A DNA stretch of 64,000 nt from Chitinophagales bacterium (GTDB lineage Bacteria; Bacteroidota; Bacteroidia; Chitinophagales; Saprospiraceae): the NCBI GenBank assembly GCA_013298845.1, contig JAAFJN010000001.1, forward strand, positions 310,001 through 374,000, in the 5' to 3' direction. Below are positions 45,406-53,400 of the stretch, one piece after another (within the stretch, counting starts at the first letter, position 1; the number at the start of each line of letters is the position of its first letter). The position numbers were made by a program, and so were the translations under genes. The notes below the pieces were generated by a model. That model did no database searches, was not told the origin of the DNA, and saw nothing but the letters and a program-made list of their open reading frames with translations.

Positions 45406-45471
45406 CAAAAAATCACTTTTTTGAAGTCTATATGATTGCATCAAAGTAGTTTTGGGGCAACAAAAAATAAT

Positions 45472-46248
45472 ATGGAGAAATCTAATTTTTGGACACAAGA
45501 AGAACTAGTAGTGGCTCTTAATTTGTATTGGAAGGTCCCTTACAATAAAATTAGTGGTACCACAAACGAAGAAATTAAAAAGGTTGCCCAAATCCTTGGG
45601 CGAACGCCAGCCGCTATAGCATACAAACTTATGAATTTTACAAGTTTGGACGATGAAAGATTAAAAAAAGGCAACAAAGGAAAAGGGAGCGCCGGGAAAC
45701 TTGATCAAGTAGTATGGCTACTTTACAAGGATAACTGGGAAAAACTGTCACTTGACAGTGCTACAATATTGGCATCAATACAACAAAAAACGGTAGATAT
45801 TGACCTTGAAAAAGAAAGTTTGGAGTATGTTGGTGAGGAAAAGTTGCGTCTTATAAAAACAAGGATAAGCCAACAAGATTTTAGACAACGAGTATTGGCC
45901 TCTTACAATCAAAAGTGTTGCATAACCGGAGTGAGTCATCCCAGTCTCTTGATCGCCAGTCATATTATTCCGTGGTCTGTTAATGCCAATGAAAGGCTAA
46001 ATCCCAGAAATGGACTTTGTCTTAACGCCCTTCATGATAAGGCGTTTGATAATGGACTAATCACAATAACAACTGATTTTAAAGTGAAAATATCTCGTGA
46101 AATGATTAAAAGAAGTTCAGATTTATTTTCTGAGCAGTTGTTTCTGAAATTTGAAAACAAACCCATTGGATTACCGGATAGATTCTTACCCAATCCAGAC
46201 TTTTTAGCCTGGCATAATAAAAATATCTTTAGAAATGGAAAAATATAA
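45472..46248 (+). CDS. HNH restriction-type endonuclease
   Basis: 258 residues from ATG 45472; the TTG upstream (45436) is not needed. The N-terminal 65 residues (ELVVALNLYWKVPYNKI, then ILGRTPAAIAYKLMNFTSLD) resemble the DNA-recognition start of COG3440-type predicted restriction endonucleases. The C-terminal HNH fold has CCITG at 149-153, SHIIPWSVN (His164), NGLCLNALHDKAFD (Asn180/His188). I infer metal-dependent double-strand cleavage. AT-rich codon use differs from the neighbours. It overlaps the next small ORF by 14 bp. Confidence 0.85.
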   Translation: MEKSNFWTQEELVVALNLYWKVPYNKISGTTNEEIKKVAQILGRTPAAIAYKLMNFTSLDDERLKKGNKGKGSAGKLDQVVWLLYKDNWEKLSLDSATILASIQQKTVDIDLEKESLEYVGEEKLRLIKTRISQQDFRQRVLASYNQKCCITGVSHPSLLIASHIIPWSVNANERLNPRNGLCLNALHDKAFDNGLITITTDFKVKISREMIKRSSDLFSEQLFLKFENKPIGLPDRFLPNPDFLAWHNKNIFRNGKI

Positions 46249-46414
46249 CAAAATAGATAACGAGGCTCTTTTGCTGCTTAAGGCCGTTGCCGAGTGGTGG
46301 GACGCGTGGATTGTATCAGAAAATCCACAGGATATTGGAGACCTTCCAATCAAAGAAATAAAACAATATTTAATGGCAGGCAGCATTGACTTAACCGATG
46401 TTGAAGCCCAATGA
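46235..46414 (+). CDS. Small ORF behind the HNH nuclease, 59 residues
   Basis: ATG 46235 lies inside the end of the HNH gene, so coupled translation is likely. The product (MEKYNKIDNEALLLLKAVAE...) is acidic, helical and Trp-containing (WWDAWIV). Its TGA stop (46412-46414) spans the exact edge of the 342-bp repeat, so it may be a truncated end of a longer gene rather than a complete partner. I do not recognise it; it could be an immunity or accessory protein. Confidence 0.5.
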   Translation: MEKYNKIDNEALLLLKAVAEWWDAWIVSENPQDIGDLPIKEIKQYLMAGSIDLTDVEAQ

Positions 46415-46754
46415 AGGCACCATCAAAATAAAGTGGAAAACCGACCCCTCGCAGTGGGAATTACGCACCTTCGACGGTAGCATTATCACCATGAAAACCG
46501 TTTGGCGCGAAGATTTCACCGAGTGGCGCGTCACCGACGGTACCGTTTCCCTGGATTTTAAAAGCCGCTACACCTCCGATTTGGGCGAATGGTTCGCCAA
46601 AGACCGGGAAGGTAATCGCTTTGCCGTAACGGTGACTTACCCTAATGACCCACGCGACTGGACCATCACCGATGAGTTACCAGAATCGGTTTCGGCCGAA
46701 ATGAAACTGGCAATGGTATTTGTGGTGTTGTATCACGCTACGCCGCATCGGTAG
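46398..46754 (+). pseudogene. Second copy of the exported-protein 3' end
   Basis: Bases 46413-46754 match 44519-44860. The frame is open from ATG 46398 and gives 118 residues with the WREDFTEWRVTDG and LGEWFAKDREGN segments but no signal peptide, so it is not expected to be exported. It is the right-hand repeat of the HNH cassette. Confidence 0.8.
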
Positions 46755-46772
46755 AGGGGAAGGGGCAAGTCG

Positions 46773-46928
46773 TTAGATATTTTGAATAGTAATCCTTCTT
46801 TTTTCTTTTAATGCCTTAAAATGAGATGGTGTTAGCCCCGTTATCTTTTTAAACTGCGCTGACAAATGTGCTACGCTGCTGTAATGTAGCATAAATGCAA
46901 TTTCCGATAAGGAATGTTCTCCAGGCTT
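46773..46928 (-). pseudogene. AraC-family regulator, C-terminal fragment
   Basis: On the minus strand the frame reads SLSEIAFMLHYSSVAHLSAQFKKITGLTPSHFKALKEKRR, a typical AraC C-terminal HTH. The 5' part of the gene is missing; the sequence before it is unrelated. It indicates a deletion or insertion boundary in this region. Confidence 0.75.
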
Positions 46929-46986
46929 AAAAACAAAAACGTATACCGTTGGGAGGCTTATCCCTAACACGTACACGTTATCGTAA

Positions 46987-47022
46987 AAACTGCCTATCCC
47001 TGAGTGCAGAGATAGGCAGTTT
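46987..47022 (-). terminator. Terminator of the stress gene cluster
   Basis: Minus-strand arms AAACTGCCTATC and GATAGGCAGTTT (perfect 12 bp) with a loop of 12 bases, followed by a short T-run. It lies 28 bases after the eRF1-like gene. Confidence 0.75.
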
Positions 47023-47049
47023 GGCGGGAATACCCGTTTCTAAGGTGGC

Positions 47050-47448
47050 TTACTTTTTATTAAAGTGATTTAACACAAAGGCGTGTTTTTCATTGTCGGT
47101 CATCTTATCAGCCGGTTCAACGTCAATTTTAATGTCCTTAAAATGCGCATCTTTGTTCAAATAATGATGAAATTCTACTTTTGCGGTTGTTGGACCAAAT
47201 AGCAGCAGATGCTCGTACTTCAAAATCTTAGCCGCTATTTCTTTGTAATATGCGTTGTGCATTTGCTGTTCCTTGTTGTGCATAAGATCTTCACTTCTAC
47301 TCAACGCTTCTTCTTTTACCCCAAAGGTGAATTCAGAGGTTATGGTACAGTTGTTTTTTTCTTCCTGTATATCAAAGAAGTTCGCGTGGGAGTTATCCAT
47401 CCAAATACCAACGTTTTTGGGTTGGGTATTTTTTTCGTTTTTTGTCAT
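47050..47448 (-). CDS. eRF1-domain-like protein
   Basis: 132 residues, no signal. It begins with KNVGIWMDNSHANFFDI and has a LLLFGPTTAKVEFHHYLN segment, which resembles the bacterial archaeo-eukaryotic release factor (baeRF) group. These are thought to act on ribosomes or tRNA under stress. The match is by eye and distant. The gene follows a ribosome hibernation factor gene by 12 bp. Confidence 0.55.
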   Translation of the reverse strand: MTKNEKNTQPKNVGIWMDNSHANFFDIQEEKNNCTITSEFTFGVKEEALSRSEDLMHNKEQQMHNAYYKEIAAKILKYEHLLLFGPTTAKVEFHHYLNKDAHFKDIKIDVEPADKMTDNEKHAFVLNHFNKK

Positions 47449-47460
47449 AACTGTATTGTT

Positions 47461-47775
47461 TTAGTAGTTTTTCATGCGTTCGTGGACTTTTTCCAGGCAG
47501 GCTTTTAAATTTTCGATAGCCCCGGCTATGGCCAGTTCCTCCGTGTCGGCCTGACAGGTGACAACGATGGGGTGTTTCCCTTCAATTCGGACTTCCAATA
47601 AACAACGAATGTCATTTTCCCCGTCTTTTATGCCATTCTGATCTGAAACATGCACATCAACCCGCGTAATTTCGGATTCATATATTTTTAGTTCCTCGGT
47701 AATTTGGGTGGTATAAAAATCTCGATGTCTTTGTGATCCATCAATCGTTTTGTCGGTATTGATTATTATTTTCAT
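47461..47775 (-). CDS. HPF/RaiA-family ribosome hibernation factor
   Basis: 104 residues of the short HPF form (MKIIINTDKTIDGSQRHRDF, VRIEGKHPIVVTCQADTEELAIAGAIENLKACLEK). By family knowledge it binds the 30S decoding site and inactivates ribosomes in stationary phase. It is the middle gene of a set with Dps and the eRF1-like protein, 12 bp apart on both sides. Confidence 0.75.
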   Translation of the reverse strand: MKIIINTDKTIDGSQRHRDFYTTQITEELKIYESEITRVDVHVSDQNGIKDGENDIRCLLEVRIEGKHPIVVTCQADTEELAIAGAIENLKACLEKVHERMKNY

Positions 47776-47787
47776 GTAAAAAGGGGT

Positions 47788-48264
47788 TTATTTTTTTAAG
47801 TGAGCGCGTAAGAACCAGGCCATTTTTTCGTGCGTTTCCATGAGACCCGTTATAAAATCACTGGTACCTAAATCGTGAAAATCATGGGCAAACGATTTGA
47901 TGTGTTTACGCAAAATGATAATGATGCTTTCGTGGTCTTCTAAAAGATCTTTGATAAATCCGTGACTGTCGTTTTTCTCTCCGGTCGCTTCCGAAAGATG
48001 CGTTAAACTCAAGTACGATTTTAAAGTAGCCGATGCATAGTGTCCAATAGTACGAATACGCTCGGCAACACTGTCTATCATTTCGTCTAATTGCCCAAAT
48101 TGAGTTTCAAAAAACTTATGTTTTTCGTAAAAATCGGCACCTTCAATGTTCCAGTGCGCATTTTTGGTTTTAATGTAAAGCACAGTTTCGTCGGCCAATA
48201 TTTTTGCCAACTCGGTAGCAACGGCCTGACGATTAGGATCGGTTATTCCAATTTCTGTTTTCAT
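47788..48264 (-). CDS. dps: Dps-family ferritin-like DNA protection protein
   Basis: 158 residues. The ferroxidase ligands are visible as HWNIEG (His), FFETQFGQLDEMID (Asp and Glu) with the usual spacing. Dps forms a 12-mer that stores iron and protects DNA from peroxide. It lies 82 bp behind the BON gene, separated by a terminator. Confidence 0.93.
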   Translation of the reverse strand: MKTEIGITDPNRQAVATELAKILADETVLYIKTKNAHWNIEGADFYEKHKFFETQFGQLDEMIDSVAERIRTIGHYASATLKSYLSLTHLSEATGEKNDSHGFIKDLLEDHESIIIILRKHIKSFAHDFHDLGTSDFITGLMETHEKMAWFLRAHLKK

Positions 48265-48304
48265 AATTTTATTGTTGTATAGTTTGTGTAGTTTTTTAAT
48301 AAAA

Positions 48305-48340
48305 AATTCCGGAGGAAGAAATTTCTCCCACCGGAATTAA
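48305..48340 (-). terminator. Terminator of the BON gene
   Basis: Arms AATTCCGG and CCGGAATT (48333-48340) extend imperfectly inside, followed on the minus strand by a T-run from the AAAAAATT before it. It separates the BON gene from dps. Confidence 0.75.
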
Positions 48341-48345
48341 ATGAA

Positions 48346-49017
48346 TTAGCCCACTAAAGCGTAGTAATAATCAACGGCCAAGTCATTTTTAACATGCCAG
48401 ATGCCGGGGGTGTTCCAGGCAATTCGACCTGCTTCTTCTTTTTGGTACCAGGAGTTTACCGTTCCGGTAAGCGTAACTGTTGTGCCGGATACGGATACGT
48501 TAATATCACTATCGTCTACCGACCAACTTCTGCCAATGGCACTTTCAACATCTTTCTTTTCAATCGCATCGTGGTGTTCCGATTTGATTTTAATGTTATT
48601 GGTTACCCCTTTAACACCCGCCAAATAATGCACGGCAATTTTTGCGGCTTCTTTTTGGTAGTTCCAGGAAAGTTCGCCTTCCAATGTGATCCAGCCATCT
48701 TCCACCATTACGGTTACTTTGTCATTAGGAACAGTCCAGTTAGATTTCAAAGCGGCCAAAACTTCGTTCGCAATTTCGGCGTCGCTTTTGTTCCATGAGT
48801 TTGGAAATTTCACTTCAATTTTTTCAACCAGGGCTTTCACCCCAATCACTTTTTTGGCCGCTTTTTCCGCTTCCATTTTTTTAGCGTAGCTATCTACGAC
48901 GCCGGTCAAAGAAACAACACCATCTTTGGCGGTAACTCCGATTTCTGCCGCACTCAACAGGGGTTCCCATTTAATGGCGTTCTGAACGTCGGTCTGTAAT
49001 TCTTGATTATTTTTCAT
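48346..49017 (-). CDS. Three-BON-domain protein (OsmY-like)
   Basis: 223 residues with no signal peptide. There are three BON repeats, each with the start (I/V)xxAIxW..., a VxVxxGxVTLxGxV core and a VKGVxxV end (KDGVVSLTGVVDSYAKKMEAE; EDGWITLEGELSWNYQKEAA; SGTTVTLTGTVNSWYQKEEA). BON proteins bind phospholipid and are stress-induced. It starts the stress cluster with dps and hpf. Confidence 0.85.
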   Translation of the reverse strand: MKNNQELQTDVQNAIKWEPLLSAAEIGVTAKDGVVSLTGVVDSYAKKMEAEKAAKKVIGVKALVEKIEVKFPNSWNKSDAEIANEVLAALKSNWTVPNDKVTVMVEDGWITLEGELSWNYQKEAAKIAVHYLAGVKGVTNNIKIKSEHHDAIEKKDVESAIGRSWSVDDSDINVSVSGTTVTLTGTVNSWYQKEEAGRIAWNTPGIWHVKNDLAVDYYYALVG

Positions 49018-49269
49018 GGTGGAACTTTTTATATTGTGAATGATTTTTCACAACAACACAAAGGTGGCACCTATTTATGCCTAAAAACTTACACAATTCA
49101 TCATAAGAGTTACATCATTCACACCTCTGCCGGAGTCAGTAGGGATTGTTATTGTCTGCCGATTTGGGCGAATGGTTCACCAAATCTATTTGTGCTGTAT
49201 TGAGTTATGCGGCAGGGGTGAAGGGGTTTCAATAGTGGTGTCAGAAACTGTTTGTTCGCCCGTTGTGGG
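49018..49269. other. 252-bp gap with relic of the repeated 3' end
   Basis: It holds no complete gene. Bases 49157-49215 (GATTTGGGCGAATGGTTC, then ATTTGTGCTGTATTGAG) are an internally deleted copy of the 3' end of the broken exported-protein gene. Confidence 0.6.
49157..49215 (+). pseudogene. Decayed third copy of the exported-protein 3' end
   Basis: GATTTGGGCGAATGGTTCACC matches 44686 onwards with one change, and then the sequence jumps about 140 bp ahead to TTTGTGCTGTAT. No frame remains. Confidence 0.55.
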
Positions 49270-50346
49270 TTATTGTTTGTTTTTCGAATAATCAACAAAT
49301 GTTTTTCCATCGAACAGGTAAAGACCGGTTTCTCTCGTACCCACCCAAAGATGTCCAGTTTTATCTTCCAAAATTGTCCAAATCCAGGGGTTGATAAGCC
49401 CATATTTAAAACCGGTGAATGATTTTCCGTCGTAGCGAGACAAACCACCATCACCGCCCAGCCAGAGGTCACCGTTTTTGCCTTCTATAATCTTCGCAAC
49501 CAGGCCATTATAACCGGGTAAACCATCGCTTTGTGTAAACTTTGTACATGTTTTGGAACCTACGCTGAGCGAATCCGAAGGATTGTAACGGTAGGCGCCG
49601 CCCCAATTGCTGAACCATATATTCCCATTTTTATCTTGCAGTTGCGGCCAAGCCCAACTATGACTGACTTGTCTTTTATCGAATTGAAGCGTTATTGGTT
49701 CTAACTTAAAGTGGGTTACCGACTTACCATCGTACCGAAAAACGCCGTCGTTGGTTCGTCCACCCAACCAAATATTACCTGCATTATCTTCTAACATACG
49801 TTCCGCTTTATCGTTGCTGCCCAAAAAGCCATTTGCCGCCCCATCAATTATAAACAGCGTAAAAGATTTACCGTCATAGATATAAACACCGTCAATGGTT
49901 GCAAACCATAGTTTCCCCGATTTGTCTTGCATAATATCGTGCACAACTTGCGTTTGATAAGACTTGTTTTTGTTCGGCGGCAGGTTTTGGGGTAAAGGGA
50001 TCTGGATTTTCGCAAATGTTTTACCGTCGTAAAGACAAATTCCGGCTTTCGTACCAATCCAAATTTTACCCTCTTTATCTTCCAGAATATCGTTGATAGC
50101 ATTACTGCTTAATCCATCGGCTTCCAAAAACTGGCGAAACGATTTTCCGTCGTATGTATAAAGCCCATCGCCTGAGGTTCCAAACCAAAAGTTACCGGCT
50201 TTGTCTTGCAGGCCGCATTGCACGTTGCCATTTCCCGGTTTTTTTATCAATTTGGGGTGTTCCTTTTCTTTTGGCAAATCTGGGTTAATTTGTCCGTTGC
50301 AGGCAGTTGCTAAAAGTAGTATGGTCAGGAAAGTTAAAACTTGCAT
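49270..50346 (-). CDS. Propeller-domain lipoprotein
   Basis: 358 residues from ATG 50346 with a lipoprotein signal (MQVLTFLTILLLATAC). It has seven two-component-type propeller repeats with FWFGTSGDGLYTYDGKSF and similar W(F/I)G(T/G) motifs. The kinase part is missing, so it is a sensor-type propeller that may bind a ligand by itself. Start 50409 was rejected because the signal begins at 50346. Confidence 0.8.
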   Translation of the reverse strand: MQVLTFLTILLLATACNGQINPDLPKEKEHPKLIKKPGNGNVQCGLQDKAGNFWFGTSGDGLYTYDGKSFRQFLEADGLSSNAINDILEDKEGKIWIGTKAGICLYDGKTFAKIQIPLPQNLPPNKNKSYQTQVVHDIMQDKSGKLWFATIDGVYIYDGKSFTLFIIDGAANGFLGSNDKAERMLEDNAGNIWLGGRTNDGVFRYDGKSVTHFKLEPITLQFDKRQVSHSWAWPQLQDKNGNIWFSNWGGAYRYNPSDSLSVGSKTCTKFTQSDGLPGYNGLVAKIIEGKNGDLWLGGDGGLSRYDGKSFTGFKYGLINPWIWTILEDKTGHLWVGTRETGLYLFDGKTFVDYSKNKQ

Positions 50347-50484
50347 TGGTGAGACGGTTCTATTATTTTTAAAAAGTGATCCATCGGACAGTTTTTTGGG
50401 CCAAAGCATCGGTATTACTCCAAACCAAAAAAGTTGAGCGACCCAATATCCAATACTGCGCCGCTCAACTATTCGTCGCTAATC

Positions 50485-53400
50485 CTACAATTTACGAATC
50501 TTAATATTTTTGTACCAAATCGGGTCGCCGTGGTCCTGCAACGCGATTTTACCTTTTTTCGCCTTGCCAAAATCGGGCATATCTTTAAATTTACTACCCG
50601 CTACCAATTTATCCCAGGCGCTGTCGTGCATCTGAAATTCCACGAGTTTGCGGTTATTTAACCAATGTTCCACCTTACCGCCTTTACTCACGAGGCGCAC
50701 GTGGTTCCATTCGCCCGCCACTTTTACCGTTTCGTATTTACAGGCAATCAGGTCGTACAAGTCCCCGGCGCGGTGTTTGGGATATTTGCTGTCGGGATGG
50801 CAGGCATTATCCAGTACCTGCATTTCGGGGCCGGTTTGCCACACGTAATCGTACTTGGCTGTATCTTCCACCACGTAATAAATAATACCGGAGTTGCCGC
50901 AATTGCCAATTTTCCAATCCAATTGCAATTCAAAATCCTCGTAGGCTTCGGCGGTGATAATATCGCCACCGTCGGCGGCCTGCCAGTGCCCGTTGGGGTT
51001 CGGTTTAGCGTCGAGGTGAATGGCGTTTTGGTCTACAATCCACGATTTCCCGACGGTGTTTTTGCCCCAATTGTGGAATTGCGCGAGGTTTTTACCGTCG
51101 AACAACAATTGCCAACCCTCGGCTTTTTCTTTTTCGCTGAGGGTGTTATCGGGTTGCTGCGCAAAAGCCGGAGCGGCTTGTACCGTACCAAGGTCATTTT
51201 GCGGAATGGCGTTCATAGTGTACCAGGTTTCGGTCGTCCAAATTTCGTGTCCCAAATCGCTCATCGGCAAGTTTTGCAACCGAATATGCACCACGTGTTT
51301 GGGTTGAATGCCCGGAATTTCGAGGAAAACCCGCTTGCGGTCGGCCGATACCGTCGCCGATTTTACGGGCAAAGCGGTTTCGCCCAATTTAGGCCCGCCG
51401 TAGTTCACCGTTGGTTGATAATACCATTGGCGAACGGCAAATTGCGCCGGGTTCCAGCCGTCGCCTTCGCGGAGCGGTTCGGTAAATTCAATTTCAACGC
51501 CATTGGTTTTGGCGCGAACAGCCAGCATTTCAAACGCCGAATTGCCGTTGTACTGCATCCGTTGCAGGCCGTACCACAGTTTGCCTTCCTGGCCCCAGTT
51601 GCCGGGGTTGCCAATCATCCCGATGTAAAAAGCGTTGTCGGGGCCGCGCACAATGCGGTGCGTAGCGCCTTCCAGCCCTTGGGTAAACCGGAACACGGAA
51701 CCCTGGTAATTGCCGTCAATTTTTTCCATAAATACCCGCTGCAAACCGCCGTAGCAAACGTCGCCGTGCAAAAGTTGGTTGCGGTACGGGCCTTCGTCGA
51801 GCAAAATGGGTTGGGTGGGCGAGTTGCCAATTTCATCCTGCGGGAGCCACACAACGGGTTGTTGAACGGCCATACCCGCCACATTCACCGAATCCACGGC
51901 GTAGGAATTGTAAAATGCGCCGGGTTTCACGTGCAATATTTTGGACGAGGGCAACCAGTCGCCCTGGTTATCGGCGATAAAGAGTTGGCCGTCGGGACCG
52001 GTACCTACCCCGTCGGGGGTGCGCAGGCCGCGGGCGACAAATTCAATGGAGCCGTCTTTCCGGCTGATTTTCACCACTTTGCCGCGATCCACAATTTGGG
52101 GGCGGGCACTGGCACCGCCGGGCATAATGGCAATGGCCAAAGCGGCGTAAAACGCGTCTTCGTCGGGTTTGTAAGCGAGACCAAAGGCAAACTCGTGGAA
52201 ATTGGACGATGCGCGCCAGCCCTTGGCAAAGCAGCGGTATTCGTCGGCCACATCGTCGCCGTTATTGTCCACCAATTGGGTGAGTTCTTGTTTTTGGAGC
52301 ACAAAAATTTGCCCGTCCACGACTTTTAAACCCAGCGGTTCGGCGAGTCCTTTGGCAAATTGTTTAACGGTAATTTTTTTCGGATCGCCGGAATTTACAT
52401 TACTCAAAATATACACCCCGCCCACGGCATCCCAGGTGGATACCACGAGGCGGCCATCGGGCAAAAAGTCCATACCGGCTACTTTGGGCAGGAAATGGTC
52501 GGGGCGGGCCTGGGTAACGGTGTACGAAGGGTGTACTTCGCGCAGCGGTGCGCCATCGCCGGGAATGGCATTTTCAGTACCGCCCATCACCACGGGCAAG
52601 TCTTCACCTTCCACCCGTTTGTGTTGGAGGTTGGTGGCGGGAATCGTTTTCATTTCGGGGTCTCCGGCGCGCGCCCATTTAAGGGTAATGCCCCGGCCAC
52701 CGGCCGCCTGGAAATATTCGATGCGCAGGTCGTGGTACCCTTTGCGCAGGGCAAGTTCCACCTCTTTGGGGTCCATGCCGTGGTGCCCGTCGTTGTTCAC
52801 GAGCAATTTGCCATCAACAAACAATTTGCCACCGTCGTCGGAACTGAGTTGGAGCAACACATTTTCGTCTTTGTCCAAAAACAAATATCCGGTGGCCAAA
52901 ATGGCAAAATTGGTTTTAAAATCGCCAAAATCTTCACCTCCGGCATCCACTTCCCGGACAATCGCCTGCAACGCTGGTTTGGCGTTAAAATTCACGTCCG
53001 ACATGGTTTGTGGCTCCGAAGGCAGGGTGTACACCGCTGCGCGCAGTCCCGGCACCATATCGCGGTCGGTGATATTGGACGCGGCTTGGAGCCATTTTTC
53101 GGCCGGGATACTGTTGATATCCACGGTTTTGGATGCGCCACCTTCGCCGTCATCTTCGCCTTCGTCCAACGACAACACGTAACTCACCATTGTTTTGGCA
53201 TCTTCGAGTTTGAGGTTAGGGTGTGCGCTCATGGCGGCAACGCCCCACACGCCGGAGCCGCCGTTAATGACTTTTTGCGTCAATTTTTCGACGTTAGCCA
53301 GTGTGTTTTTGTATTTTTTCGCAATGTCCATGTACGACGGACCAACGGTTTTTACGGCCTCATTGTGGCAGGTGCGGCAATCGCTTTTGGCAATGAGTTT

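Larger units (their letters stand above)
44861..45471. other. 611-bp region with element-like repeats ahead of the HNH gene
   Basis: No gene is visible. It holds the terminal-inverted-repeat element at 44934-45311 and, beyond it, the HNH promoter region, which is distinctly AT-rich. Confidence 0.6.

Noticed and set aside
50665-52329. 554-codon plus-strand frame opposite the same gene
   Set aside because: Same reason: shadow of codon bias in the minus-strand gene.
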